From positions 62,001 through 126,000 of the forward strand of contig CAMAXX010000002.1 in assembly GCA_945862435.1 (NCBI GenBank): a stretch of DNA of 64,000 nt. Reading direction: 5' to 3'. The DNA comes from Pseudorhodobacter antarcticus. GTDB lineage: Bacteria; Pseudomonadota; Alphaproteobacteria; Rhodobacterales; Rhodobacteraceae. Below the pieces are notes generated by a model. It worked only from the letters and a program-made list of their open reading frames with translations. It did not search any database and was not told the DNA's origin. The number at the start of each line of letters is the position of its first letter. The stretch's first letter is position 1. Positions 9,481 to 17,131 of this stretch are shown piece after piece. Position numbers and translations under genes: made by a program.

Positions 9481-9504
9481 GAGTAGGATGCTTGCTTGAA
9501 CGCA
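9481..9504 (+). repeat. Imperfect direct repeat, copy B
   Basis: Partner of the repeat at 8791-8814 (19 of 24 identical), offset by 690 bases. It lies in the 289-base gap between the two island ORFs. Apart from this repeat I see no promoter or RNA structure I would defend in 9353-9641. Confidence 0.4.
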
Positions 9505-9641
9505 GCATTACCAGCCACAACAATCGCAATGCGTGAGCGCACGCAGTTTATACGGCTGGCATAAAAACGTCAAAGTATTTTCGTCAAATCTATGTGCCAA
9601 ACATAACTTATGGTTAAAATATCAGAAAAATTTTACAGCTT

Positions 9642-10001
9642 CTAGAGCTTCGCCGAACTGCGCAGCCAGTCCAAATCTGATCTACAGTCTTCAGATAGTA
9701 TTCGAGCGTCGATTGCTCCCTCAACACAAGAAATCAGACCAACCTTCGCTTCCGACTGCATCTTAGGGGCCGTCTGCCCATATGGGGTCGGCTCCTCGCT
9801 TAGAAGAAAATAAAAGTAACTTAGGATGATTTCTTCATCGCTAGTGTGAGTGAATCCATGGGAATCGAAATACAGCTTGAATGCCTCACGCTCCGCGCTA
9901 GAAAGGGATCGTCCAACAATTCTTTGAAGCGTAACCGTTATTGTTCCCGCACGTTGACCCTGAGCGACGGCTTCTTTCATTCTGTCAAGAAAGCTAGCCA
10001 T
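9642..10001 (-). CDS. Hypothetical protein (island ORF 2)
   Basis: 119 residues, not recognised. Predicted mainly helical and soluble; notable segments are LQRIVGRSLSSAEREAFKLYFDSHGF and EEIILSYFYFLLSEEPTPYG. No signal peptide or metal-binding motif. The ATG at 10001 has only a weak upstream purine stretch, so the start is less certain than that of its neighbour. It has the same orientation and AT-richer composition as the ORF at 8939-9352, but I see no convincing similarity between the two proteins. Coding status is supported by length, an uninterrupted frame and absence of a better frame; confidence is moderate. Confidence 0.5.
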   Translation of the reverse strand: MASFLDRMKEAVAQGQRAGTITVTLQRIVGRSLSSAEREAFKLYFDSHGFTHTSDEEIILSYFYFLLSEEPTPYGQTAPKMQSEAKVGLISCVEGAIDARILSEDCRSDLDWLRSSAKL

Positions 10002-10154
10002 TTCGCATATTCCGTCAAAAAAATGTTCATATATTCTAAATCTTAGACCATTCTAATTCGAAAAAACGCAAAATCAAGCCTTCTTTGCGTTGCGTTGTCC
10101 CAAGTATGGATCCGTCCACGAAAGCTTCGTGCAGTCGCACAAATCACCACCCCC

Positions 10155-10829
10155 CTACCGCCCCCGCAAAATCACCTGCCGTGACGCGCTTGCAAAATCG
10201 CGGCGAAACAGCACAGCCGTGGTAACAAACGTTGTCGCAATCAACCCCCACGGCCCCAGCATCCACCCCAGCGCCCCCAGCGCAAAGTAAATCGACCGCA
10301 GCCCGCGATTGAAACTTTTCGCCGCCGTAATGTTCAAATCCGCCGCTTGGCCCGCGCGCAAAAACGCGTTCGGATCATTGGGGTCATTCGGCACCGCCGC
10401 CATCACAATCGCGCAGTAACCAAACAGGCGGTTCGCCCAGACAAATTTCAGCAGGGCATTGACCAAAAACAGCACCATCAACCCCGCGCGCAGGCGCATC
10501 TGCGCCAGATCGTTCGGCAGCGGCAAATCTGCCGCCAACCCCATCAGCAGCACAGGATTGCCAATCAACGCCAACCCGCCCCCCACCGCAATCATCGACG
10601 CGCTGGCGAAAAACGCCGTCCCCTGCCGTAGGCTGTCAATAATCGTGCCATCAAACACGCGCGGATTGCGGGTAACAAATTCGCGCATCCACATATGGCG
10701 GTAGTCTTGCATGATGTAGCTAACCGAAGGCCAGCGCGCGGGCGGATGTTCGATCAGCCAGCCAATGCCCAGCCAAGCGAAAACAATGAACCCCAAGGCA
10801 AGCATGTCATACAGCGCAAGTGCAGGCAT
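10155..10829 (-). CDS. DUF599 family membrane protein
   Basis: 224 residues with several hydrophobic segments: about 5-25 (YDMLALGFIVFAWLGIGWLI), 72-98 (FFASASMIAVGGGLALIGNPVLLMGL), 113-135 (AGLMVLFLVNALLKFVWANRLFGY) and 185-210 (LRSIYFALGALGWMLGPWGLIATTFVTT). The block MQDYRHMWMREFVTRNPRVFDGTIIDSLRQGTAFFASASM is characteristic of DUF599, an inner-membrane family of unknown function. GGAGA lies 8 bases before the ATG. It is divergent from hsp20; the 197-base gap between them holds the heat-shock promoter. Family assignment is firm, function unknown. Confidence 0.9.
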   Translation of the reverse strand: MPALALYDMLALGFIVFAWLGIGWLIEHPPARWPSVSYIMQDYRHMWMREFVTRNPRVFDGTIIDSLRQGTAFFASASMIAVGGGLALIGNPVLLMGLAADLPLPNDLAQMRLRAGLMVLFLVNALLKFVWANRLFGYCAIVMAAVPNDPNDPNAFLRAGQAADLNITAAKSFNRGLRSIYFALGALGWMLGPWGLIATTFVTTAVLFRRDFASASRQVILRGR

Positions 10830-10892
10830 CGGCAGTCTCCTTTACCCTTAGGCTAACTGTTGCCGCGGCAATGTCACGCCCCAATCGCAGGG

Positions 10893-10921
10893 CTTGAAAG
10901 GGCGCGCACTGCCCCCCAAAT
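10893..10921 (+). promoter_or_regulatory. Sigma32-type heat-shock promoter of hsp20
   Basis: The sequence has CTTGAAA at 10893-10899, a 14-base spacer and CCCCAAAT at 10914-10921. The consensus for RpoH (sigma32) promoters is CTTGAAA, 11-16 bases, CCCCATNT, so only one defined position of the -10 differs. It is correctly oriented and about 105 bases upstream of a small heat-shock protein gene, predicting a 5' leader of about 95-100 nucleotides. Confidence 0.75.
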
Positions 10922-10929
10922 GAAAGATA

Positions 10930-11026
10930 CCCAAAGGCCAAATGGCTTTGGGCCACCGTCGTGACCGACAGCCTTGCCCAAATGGGAAGGCACCCCACGC
11001 GATACATCGCTTTGAAAGGATGACCT
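10930..11026 (+). promoter_or_regulatory. ROSE-like RNA thermometer in the hsp20 leader
   Basis: The leader downstream of the sigma32-type promoter ends with UCGCU (11007-11011), a five-base loop and AGGA (11017-11020), seven bases before the ATG. ROSE thermometers of alphaproteobacterial small heat-shock genes hide the Shine-Dalgarno by pairing U(U/C)GCU with AGGA, with one G bulged. Here the stem can be extended by CA (11005-11006) with UG (11021-11022). Leader length of about 100 fits the 70-120 typical of ROSE. The 5' hairpins were not folded, so this is a motif-based call. Confidence 0.6.
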
Positions 11027-11509
11027 ATGCGTACCTACGATTTTGCCCCGCTTTACCGCGCCACCGTTGGCTTTGACCGAGTAGCCGATCTGCTTGATCG
11101 CGCGCTGACGGCAGATGCCAGCACCGCCGCCTACCCGCCCTATAACATCGGAAAGACAGGCGATCACGCCTATCGCATTTCACTGGCCGTGGCAGGCTTT
11201 GCCCCCGATGATCTGAACGTCGAGGTGAAGGAAGGCGCGCTGCATGTCACCGCACGCCGCACCGAAGACGGCGAGGAGCGCACGTTTCTGCATCGCGGCA
11301 TCGCCACCCGCGCGTTCGAGCGGCGCTTTGCCTTGGCCGACCATGTCCGCGTGACAGGGGCCACCCACGAATACGGCATGCTCCATATCGACTTGGTGCG
11401 CGAAATGCCCGAGGCGCTGCGCCCCCGCCGCATTGAAATTGGCCGTGCAAACGTCAAAGATGTGCAGGTTGAACTGGCCACCGATACGCCGCAAATCGGC
11501 CAAGCCTAA
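11027..11509 (+). CDS. Small heat-shock protein, Hsp20 family
   Basis: 160-residue alpha-crystallin-domain chaperone that holds unfolding proteins for refolding by other chaperones. The N-terminus (MRTYDFAPLYRATVGFDRVADLLDRAL) is the IbpA-type opening. The alpha-crystallin domain runs from about residue 37 (YNIGKTGDHAYRISLAVAGFAPDDLNVEVKEGALHVTARR) to about 128, and the conserved GVL-like position reads YGMLHIDLVRE. The C-terminus is RPRRIEIG, a variant of the IxI anchor. AGGA lies seven bases upstream of the ATG, inside a candidate ROSE hairpin, with a sigma32-type promoter further up. Regulation is therefore probably both transcriptional and thermosensory. A terminator hairpin follows at 11534. 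Confidence 0.95.
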   Translation: MRTYDFAPLYRATVGFDRVADLLDRALTADASTAAYPPYNIGKTGDHAYRISLAVAGFAPDDLNVEVKEGALHVTARRTEDGEERTFLHRGIATRAFERRFALADHVRVTGATHEYGMLHIDLVREMPEALRPRRIEIGRANVKDVQVELATDTPQIGQA

Positions 11510-11533
11510 CCCGTTTCGGCCCGATGAATGCAA

Positions 11534-11561
11534 AAAGCGCGCAGGTCACCCTGCGCGCTTT
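11534..11561 (+). terminator. Hairpin terminator after hsp20
   Basis: Perfect 12-base-pair stem (AAAGCGCGCAGG / CCTGCGCGCTTT) with a four-base loop, 24 bases after the hsp20 stop. The flanking A and T runs suggest a rho-independent terminator, possibly active in both directions. The rest of the gap to 11705 shows nothing else I can name. Confidence 0.75.
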
Positions 11562-11705
11562 CCGTTTGGGCGTTCGCCCAAAACATTCTGGTAAACCACC
11601 TTGTGGCCAAACAAGGGAAAGGCGCAGCAGCGCGCCGATCCCGTGGCCGAATACTCATACACACCAGAACATGTTCATTTATATGGCCGATTCCTTGAGG
11701 AATGA

Positions 11706-12185
11706 TTACCAGCCATACAGCAGGCGGTCATAAATTCCGTAGGCCCCTGCCTCGCTGTTCATCGCGCGCCCAGATTTGGTGGCACGCGCATAGTTCAGCG
11801 TGGCATTATAGGTGCCATTGCCAAATGCGCCATCGATGGGGCCATAGTAAAAGCCGCCCCGCGCAAGGCTGCGCTGGATAGCGCGGCGTTCGGAAGAGCT
11901 ATAGCTGGAAAAGGCATAGGCCGCAGGCGTTTGCGACACCCGCGGCGCATAGACCGCTGGTGCAGGCTTATACGGCATTGGCACAGGGCGCACAGCGGGC
12001 TGTTGCGGCGTTTGGGTTGATTTTATCAGACCTTGCAGCAGCAGCACCCCAATCGCCCCCGCCACAATCCCCTGTTCATGGCGATCCAGCGCAAAGGCAG
12101 GGGCGGGCAAGGCCAACGATAGCGATAGCAAGGCGGCGGTTGCAGCAGACTTAATGGATGTGGCGGGCTTATATGCGGGCAGCAT
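11706..12185 (-). CDS. Secreted peptidoglycan-binding-like protein
   Basis: About 159 residues. The start at 12185 is chosen because AGGAG lies six bases upstream and the product then begins with a good Sec signal peptide (MLPAYKPATSIKSAATAALLSLSLALPAPAFA). After a short hydrophobic stretch (GAIGVLLLQGLI) and a proline-rich linker, the C-terminal 70 residues (SSSERRAIQRSLARGGFYYGPIDGAFGNGTYNATLNYARATKSG) resemble a PG_binding_1 repeat: IQxxLxxxGFYxGxIDGxxGxGT is that domain's pattern. It probably sits in the periplasm against peptidoglycan. No catalytic domain is present, so a structural or adaptor role is likely; this is inference. Confidence 0.75.
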   Translation of the reverse strand: MLPAYKPATSIKSAATAALLSLSLALPAPAFALDRHEQGIVAGAIGVLLLQGLIKSTQTPQQPAVRPVPMPYKPAPAVYAPRVSQTPAAYAFSSYSSSERRAIQRSLARGGFYYGPIDGAFGNGTYNATLNYARATKSGRAMNSEAGAYGIYDRLLYGW

Positions 12186-12311
12186 GGGCAACTCCTGTTG
12201 TTGGTGCCCAAGCAGTTTGGGCGATAACAACAGACTGCGCGCCTAGCCCGCGCTATGCAAAATCAGCCGCTTGCTATGGGATAGCATCCCCGCAAGCGGC
12301 TGAAATTACGC

Positions 12312-13790
12312 CTAAACCGAAAGGCAAATATATTTCATCTCCATATAGTCATCCATCCCGTGATGGCTGCCCTCGCGCCCCAGGCCCGATTGTTTGACCC
12401 CGCCAAACGGGGCCATTTCGTTGGAAATCAGCCCAGTGTTCACGCCCACCATGCCGTATTCCAGTTGTTCCTGAACGCGGGTGATGCGGCCAATATCGCG
12501 GGCATAGAAATAGCTGGCCAGACCAAAGATCGTGTCATTGGCGCGGCGGATGACTTCTTCCTCGGTGTCAAATTTAAACAAAGGCGCCAGCGGGCCAAAG
12601 GTTTCCTCATTGGCGACTTTCATATCGGGGGTCACCCCCGTCACCACGGTGGGTTGAAAATACGTCCCGCCCAGCGCGTGACGCGCGCCGCCCGTCAGCA
12701 CCACGCCTCCCCCCGCCAACACGTCCGCGATATGCTCCTCAACCTTGCCTACCGCGTCCATATTAATCAGCGGGCCAGTGGTCACCCCTGCCGTCAAGCC
12801 ATCGCCAATGTTCAACTTGGCCACCGCCGCGCTTAGTTTTGCCGCAAAGGTATCGTAAACCCCCGCCTGCACATAAATGCGGTTGGCGCAAACACAGGTC
12901 TGCCCGTTGTTGCGGAATTTTGACACCATCGCGCCGTCCACCGCCGCATCCAAATCGGCATCGTCAAACACGATGAACGGCGCATTGCCGCCCAGCTCCA
13001 TGGAACATTTCAGCACTTGATCGGCGGCTTGGCGCAGCAAAATCCGCCCCACTTCGGTGCTGCCCGTAAAGGTCAGCTTGCGCACGGCAGGGTTTTCGCA
13101 AAACTCTTTGCCAATGTCGGATGATCGTGACGAGGTAATCACCGAGAAAACCCCCGCAGGCACGCCAGCCCGCTCGGCCAATACAGCCAGCGCAATTGCC
13201 GAAAGCGGCGTTTCCGCCGCAGGGCGCGATACCATGGCGCAGCCCGCCGCCAACGCAGGGGCCACTTTGCGCGCAATCATCGCATTGGGAAAATTCCACG
13301 GCGTGATCGATGCGCACACCCCAATCGGCTGCTTAATCACCTGAATGCGCTTGTCGCGCATATGCCCGCCAATCACCTCGCCATAGGCGCGCTTGGCCTC
13401 TTCGGCGAACCATTCGATATAGGATGATCCATAGGCAATCTCGCCCTTCGCCTCGGCCAGCGGCTTGCCCATTTCCGCCGTTAGGATCGCCGCCAAATCA
13501 TCCTGCGCCGCCATGCACAGATCAAACCATTTGCGCAGGATTTGCGCGCGCTCTTTGCCCGTGCGCGCCGCCCACTCGCGCCGCGCCACATCGGCCGCCG
13601 CGATCGCGCGCTTGGCATCCGCGCGGGTCAGATCAGGCACGCGGGCAATCACATCGCCGCGCGCAGGGTTGGTCACGGCAAATGTCGCGCCATCACCAGC
13701 CTCTACCCATTCTCCTGCAACATAGGCCTTGTTTGGCAGCAAAGATGGGTCTTTCAGCAAGGATTTCAGATCGGTGACAGTATCCAGCAT
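12312..13790 (-). CDS. gabD: NAD(P)-dependent succinate-semialdehyde dehydrogenase
   Basis: 492-residue aldehyde dehydrogenase that oxidises succinate semialdehyde to succinate, the last step of GABA catabolism. Seen: TPWNFPNAMIARKVAPALAAGC near residues 152-173 (cofactor site), FTGSTEVGR near 230, MELGGNAPFIVFDDADLD with the general-base Glu near 253, and NNGQTCVCANRIYVQ with the catalytic Cys near 287, the CVCANR form typical of GabD. Length is normal. GGAGCG precedes the ATG. No gabT lies nearby, so it may serve other aldehydes as well. A related semialdehyde dehydrogenase subgroup (glutarate semialdehyde) cannot be excluded from sequence alone. Confidence 0.92.
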   Translation of the reverse strand: MLDTVTDLKSLLKDPSLLPNKAYVAGEWVEAGDGATFAVTNPARGDVIARVPDLTRADAKRAIAAADVARREWAARTGKERAQILRKWFDLCMAAQDDLAAILTAEMGKPLAEAKGEIAYGSSYIEWFAEEAKRAYGEVIGGHMRDKRIQVIKQPIGVCASITPWNFPNAMIARKVAPALAAGCAMVSRPAAETPLSAIALAVLAERAGVPAGVFSVITSSRSSDIGKEFCENPAVRKLTFTGSTEVGRILLRQAADQVLKCSMELGGNAPFIVFDDADLDAAVDGAMVSKFRNNGQTCVCANRIYVQAGVYDTFAAKLSAAVAKLNIGDGLTAGVTTGPLINMDAVGKVEEHIADVLAGGGVVLTGGARHALGGTYFQPTVVTGVTPDMKVANEETFGPLAPLFKFDTEEEVIRRANDTIFGLASYFYARDIGRITRVQEQLEYGMVGVNTGLISNEMAPFGGVKQSGLGREGSHHGMDDYMEMKYICLSV

Positions 13791-13907
13791 GATGCGCTCC
13801 TACGGGCGGGGAAGGGTGTGGCCTTGCCAATGCACCTTTTGCACGCAAAAGTCTATCTATTGCCCGCCCGCTGGACTGATAGTGCCGCAGAATCTGGAGC
13901 CACGCCC

Positions 13908-14723
13908 ATGCCAAACCCCACAACAAACCGCGCCGCAAACCCTGCAGCAGACCGCGCCTATGCCAATGGCGATTTTATTCAAGGCGCGGCTGATTTCCCT
14001 CCGCGATGGGCTGCCAAGGCGGCAGCTTTTCGCGCGGGCCTGGGCCCGCGGGCGCGTCTTGATCTGGCTTATGGGGCAGGCGCGCGCAACCACCTTGATC
14101 TGTTCTTGCCCCAATCCGCCCCGCGCGGGTTGATAATGTTCATCCATGGCGGCTATTGGCTGGCCTTTGACAGAAAAGATTGCTCACATCTGGCGGCAGG
14201 TGCGCTAGCGCGCGGCTATGCCTGCGCTATGCCCAGCTATACGCTCGCCCCGCAGGCGCGAATTGCGCAGATCACCGATGAAATGACAGCCGCCCTAAAC
14301 GCTGCCGCCGATTTGGTATCAGGCCCCATCACCGTCACCGGCCATTCCGCAGGCGGCCACCTTGCCGCGCGCATGGCGAATACTGGCATGGGCGGGCAAG
14401 CGCGCGCGCGCATCACCGCCTGCGTGCCCATCTCGCCCGTGGCAGAACTTGGCCCCTTGATGGACACATCCATGAACGAGGCTCTGCGCCTAACCGCCGA
14501 AGAATGCGCCCATGAAAGCCCCGCCCGCCTGCCCCTGCGCGCTGGCATCAACGCCCATATCTGGGTGGGCGCACAGGAACGCCCCGCCTTTTTATGGCAG
14601 GCCCGCACCCTGTCAGAAGAATGGGATTGCCCATGGAGCGCAGCCCCTTGCCGCCATCATTTCAACGTGATTGACGATCTAGAAAATGCACCCTCGCCCC
14701 TAATGGCGCTCTGCTGTCCTTAG
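13908..14723 (+). CDS. Alpha/beta hydrolase, arylformamidase-like
   Basis: 272-residue alpha/beta hydrolase. The oxyanion-hole motif HGGYW (about residue 81) and the nucleophile elbow GHSAGGH (about 146) are those of the kynurenine formamidase/arylformamidase and related esterase group, which in tryptophan catabolism hydrolyses N-formylkynurenine. The catalytic His is probably in CRHHFNVIDDL near the C-terminus. The start MPNPTTNR at 13908 is chosen because the longer upstream frame runs antisense through gabD. No kyn genes are adjacent, so the substrate is not settled. It is convergent with the marR gene, with strong hairpins between them. Confidence 0.82.
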   Translation: MPNPTTNRAANPAADRAYANGDFIQGAADFPPRWAAKAAAFRAGLGPRARLDLAYGAGARNHLDLFLPQSAPRGLIMFIHGGYWLAFDRKDCSHLAAGALARGYACAMPSYTLAPQARIAQITDEMTAALNAAADLVSGPITVTGHSAGGHLAARMANTGMGGQARARITACVPISPVAELGPLMDTSMNEALRLTAEECAHESPARLPLRAGINAHIWVGAQERPAFLWQARTLSEEWDCPWSAAPCRHHFNVIDDLENAPSPLMALCCP

Positions 14724-14734
14724 GTCTTCCTAAC

Positions 14735-14808
14735 TCCGAAAATATCCTCGGGGGTGAGCGACGCATAGGCTTGCGAAGTGCCTTCGCAAGCTTGGGGGCG
14801 AGCCCCCC
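14735..14808. repeat. Hairpin-rich intergenic element
   Basis: Between two convergent genes lies AATATCCTCGGGGG, then a perfect 9-base-pair stem (CTTGCGAAG, loop TGC, CTTCGCAAG; 14770-14790), then a second stem of five G-C pairs (14794-14807). The opening resembles an AATATCC-CGGGGG-type sequence often seen downstream of Rhodobacterales genes. It probably acts as a bidirectional transcript end. Only this copy was noticed in the window. Confidence 0.45.
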
Positions 14809-15249
14809 TTACTCCCCATTCTCCATACGTAGGCGTATCTCGCGCAGAACGGGCAGGGCCGCGCGCACTTTGTCCATGCCCAAAGCCGCCACCACATCGC
14901 CAATCAGCGGCGCCACCGCCGCCACGGCGGCATCGCGCGCGGAGCGGCCAGTGGGGGAAATGGCGACGAATTTTTGCCGTGCATCATCCCAATCGGGGCG
15001 GATATGGATATGACCTGCCGCCTCAAGCCGCGCCAAAGTATTGGTCATCGCCCCGCGCGTGATGTGAAAGGCGCGGGCCAGTTGCGCGGGGGTGCGTTCT
15101 TCGTTCAGCCCCGCCAAATGGTTCAGCACTGAAAAATGCGACAGCTCCATCCCCTTGGGCAAGACGCGCGAAATGCGGTTGCGGGCCAGTTGGTCGGCCA
15201 TGAACAATTCGCCAAACAGGGCGATGGCCATCTCATTCTGCGCGCTCAT
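14809..15249 (-). CDS. MarR-family transcriptional regulator
   Basis: 146-residue winged-helix regulator. Seen: LPKGMELSHFSVLNHLAGLNEERTPAQLARAFHITRGAMTNTLARLEAAGHIHIRPDWDDARQKFVAISPTGR, which is the full MarR DNA-binding core (helix-turn-helix about residues 53-80, wing about 85-103). It overlaps the upstream nitrilase-like hydrolase gene by four bases (ATGA), so the two are translationally coupled. In Rhodobacterales this regulator commonly sits with the amidohydrolase and glutaredoxin. Ligand and targets are unknown; autoregulation would require a promoter upstream of the whole unit. Confidence 0.92.
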   Translation of the reverse strand: MSAQNEMAIALFGELFMADQLARNRISRVLPKGMELSHFSVLNHLAGLNEERTPAQLARAFHITRGAMTNTLARLEAAGHIHIRPDWDDARQKFVAISPTGRSARDAAVAAVAPLIGDVVAALGMDKVRAALPVLREIRLRMENGE

Positions 15250-16082
15250 GGCTGGGTATAGGCGCGGTCATGAGACAGGCTGGGGATGCGCGCACGGGCG
15301 CGGGCAACCTCGGCGATATCCAAATCTACAAAAGTCACGCCGATATCGGTGCCGCCATCGGCCAAAACCTCGCCCCACGGCGCAATTGCCAGCGAATGGC
15401 CAAAGGTGCTCCGCCCTTTACCTCTGCTAAGCGGTTCGGGGTGAAAACCTGTTTGTGCTGGGGCCAGCACGAAACATCCTGTTTCAATCGCGCGGGCGCG
15501 CAGCAGCACTTCCCAATGGGCGGCCCCTGTGATGTGATTAAACGCCGCGGGCACTGTCAAAATCTGCGCGCCCGCCTGTGCCAAGGCGCGGTGCAAATGG
15601 CCAAAGCGCAAGTCATAGCAGACCGTCATCCCCACCCCGCCAAACGGGGTTTGCGCCATCACGGCCTTATCGCCAGGGCGGTAGGCCGCCGATTCGCGGT
15701 AGATTTCCGTGTCCGACACGTTCACGTCGAACATATGTATTTTGTCATAGCGCGCGGTAATCTCGCCATCTGGCGCGATCAAAAAGGATCGGTTGGCAAA
15801 GCGTGCGTCTGCATCGCCAGACTGCACGCCAAGGCTGCCGATCAGCAGCCAGATACCGCCCGCGCGGGCCTGACGCCGCAATGCTGCCAGCGTGGCGTCA
15901 TCTTTTTCGGCCATGATATGCGCAGCCTGATGCGCGCGGTTTGACGACAGCATATTGGTGCATTCAGGTGTGAGCACAAACTGGGCCCCGCCTGCCATGG
16001 CGGTGTCAATCAGGCCGGCTGCCTGCGCCAAATTGGCGGCAGGGTCATCGGTTGACGTCATCTGCACCAAGGCCGCGCGCAT
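15246..16082 (-). CDS. Carbon-nitrogen hydrolase (nitrilase superfamily, Nit type)
   Basis: 278 residues with the Glu-Lys-Cys triad: Glu in LTPECTN (about residue 41), Lys in YDKIHMFDV (about 110) and Cys in MTVCYDLRF (about 154). The sequence around the Cys and the DKIHMFDV block match the Nit1/Nit2 branch. Some members are deaminated-glutathione amidases or omega-amidases, so a metabolite-repair amidase role is likely. It is cytoplasmic, with no signal peptide. It lies three bases after grxC and overlaps marR by four, forming a minus-strand operon. Linkage with a glutaredoxin is consistent with, but does not prove, deaminated glutathione as substrate. Confidence 0.9.
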   Translation of the reverse strand: MRAALVQMTSTDDPAANLAQAAGLIDTAMAGGAQFVLTPECTNMLSSNRAHQAAHIMAEKDDATLAALRRQARAGGIWLLIGSLGVQSGDADARFANRSFLIAPDGEITARYDKIHMFDVNVSDTEIYRESAAYRPGDKAVMAQTPFGGVGMTVCYDLRFGHLHRALAQAGAQILTVPAAFNHITGAAHWEVLLRARAIETGCFVLAPAQTGFHPEPLSRGKGRSTFGHSLAIAPWGEVLADGGTDIGVTFVDLDIAEVARARARIPSLSHDRAYTQP

Positions 16083-16085
16083 GTG

Positions 16086-16340
16086 TCAGGCCAGCATCGC
16101 GTCTAGTTTGCCCGCATCATTTAATGCGTGAATGTCATCGCAGCCGCCCACATGGGTGCCGCTGATGAAAATTTGCGGCACAGATGTGGATCCCGCCGCG
16201 CGCTGCGTCATGGCCGCGCGCAAAGTAGGGTTGCCGCCCACATCAATTTCCTTATATGCCACGCCCTTTTTCTTCAGCAGGCCCTTGGCCATTTGGCAAT
16301 AGGGGCAGGTTTGGGTGGTGTAAATCTCGACCGTTTTCAT
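16086..16340 (-). CDS. grxC: Glutaredoxin 3
   Basis: 84-residue dithiol glutaredoxin that reduces disulfides and glutathione mixed disulfides using glutathione. The active site CPYC is in TQTCPYCQMAKGLL (residues 12-15). The cis-Pro and GSH-binding motif is TSVPQIFISGTHVGGCDDIHAL near 53-74. Length is standard. It begins the grxC, nitrilase-like, marR unit on the minus strand; the gap to comF is 44 bases and may hold a promoter or be read through. Confidence 0.96.
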   Translation of the reverse strand: MKTVEIYTTQTCPYCQMAKGLLKKKGVAYKEIDVGGNPTLRAAMTQRAAGSTSVPQIFISGTHVGGCDDIHALNDAGKLDAMLA

Positions 16341-16384
16341 CGCAAAGTCCTATCTGCTTCCGCTTTGGAGGCAACTATAGGCAT

Positions 16385-17107
16385 TTACGCATCTTTGACA
16401 ACGCGTGCGAGTGAGGCCACAGAAACCGCCGCCGCGCCCGCGCCCAACAGCGCCTCGGATGCGGCAGCAAAAGTGGCCCCCGATGTCATGACATCATCCA
16501 CCAACAGCACGTGCCGCCCAGCGATCATGGCCCGCCGTGCGCCGTGGGGGGTGAAGGCCCCCTGCAAATTGGCAAAGCGGGCATCGCGGCCGCGCCCCTC
16601 TTGGCTGGGAGTGGCGCGCGCGCGCAGCAAAAGGTCAGGGCAGTGTTGCAGCCCCGTCAGCCCTGCCAAGCGGGACGAAATCAGCGCCGCCTGATTATAG
16701 CGCCGCTTAAACAGCCGCGACCAATGCAGCGGAATTGGGGCGACCAGCATATCGGGGGCCAAAATATCCGCGCAGGCGCGGCGCAGCCATGTGGCCGCAG
16801 GGCGCGCCAAATCCATGCGATCGCCGTGTTTCAGCGCCAGCACCAAGGCCCGCGCATTTTCCTGATAGACCAGCGCCGCGCGCCCGCGCAGCCATGGCCG
16901 TGCAAGGTTCAAGCAATCGTCACAGCGCAGACGTGCGCCTTCGTCCGTGCCCATAAGGGGTGCGCCGCAACAATCGCATACTGCCCCGCCGATAAAGGCC
17001 GTGTCTTTCCAACAGGCCGGGCACAATCCAAAATCGCTGGCCACGCCATCGCCGCAACTGATACAGGCGGGTGGATAAATCGCGTGCAGCACCCTTTGCA
17101 ATCCCAT
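16385..17107 (-). CDS. ComF-family phosphoribosyltransferase-like protein
   Basis: 240 residues. The N-terminus has a double zinc ribbon (CISCGDGVASDFGLCPAC, CDCCGAPLM and CDDCL), as in ComF. The C-terminus has the PRPP-binding loop of type I phosphoribosyltransferases, VLLVDDVMTSGATFAAASEALL (about 200-221). In naturally competent bacteria ComF acts in DNA uptake; in most proteobacteria the ComF homologue (often called GntX) has no established reaction. It is divergent from the methyltransferase gene, with only 24 bases between the starts, so the promoters must overlap coding sequence. Family is secure, role unproven. Confidence 0.93.
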   Translation of the reverse strand: MGLQRVLHAIYPPACISCGDGVASDFGLCPACWKDTAFIGGAVCDCCGAPLMGTDEGARLRCDDCLNLARPWLRGRAALVYQENARALVLALKHGDRMDLARPAATWLRRACADILAPDMLVAPIPLHWSRLFKRRYNQAALISSRLAGLTGLQHCPDLLLRARATPSQEGRGRDARFANLQGAFTPHGARRAMIAGRHVLLVDDVMTSGATFAAASEALLGAGAAAVSVASLARVVKDA

Positions 17108-17131
17108 CTTCGTCCCCTATCTTGCGGCCCG

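Noticed and set aside
8791..10150. Possible integron cassette array with attC sites between the small same-strand ORFs
   Set aside because: I searched the gaps for the RYYYAAC and GTTRRRY core sites and their paired inner boxes and found none in the right places. There is also no integrase in the window.
10971..11000. A second heat-shock promoter (CTTGCCC near 10973)
   Set aside because: The downstream half has no acceptable -10, and it would start transcription inside the ROSE-like hairpin region.
13542..13907. N-terminal extension of the arylformamidase-like hydrolase
   Set aside because: It runs antisense to gabD and is arginine-rich; the family start is matched by MPNPTTNR at 13908.
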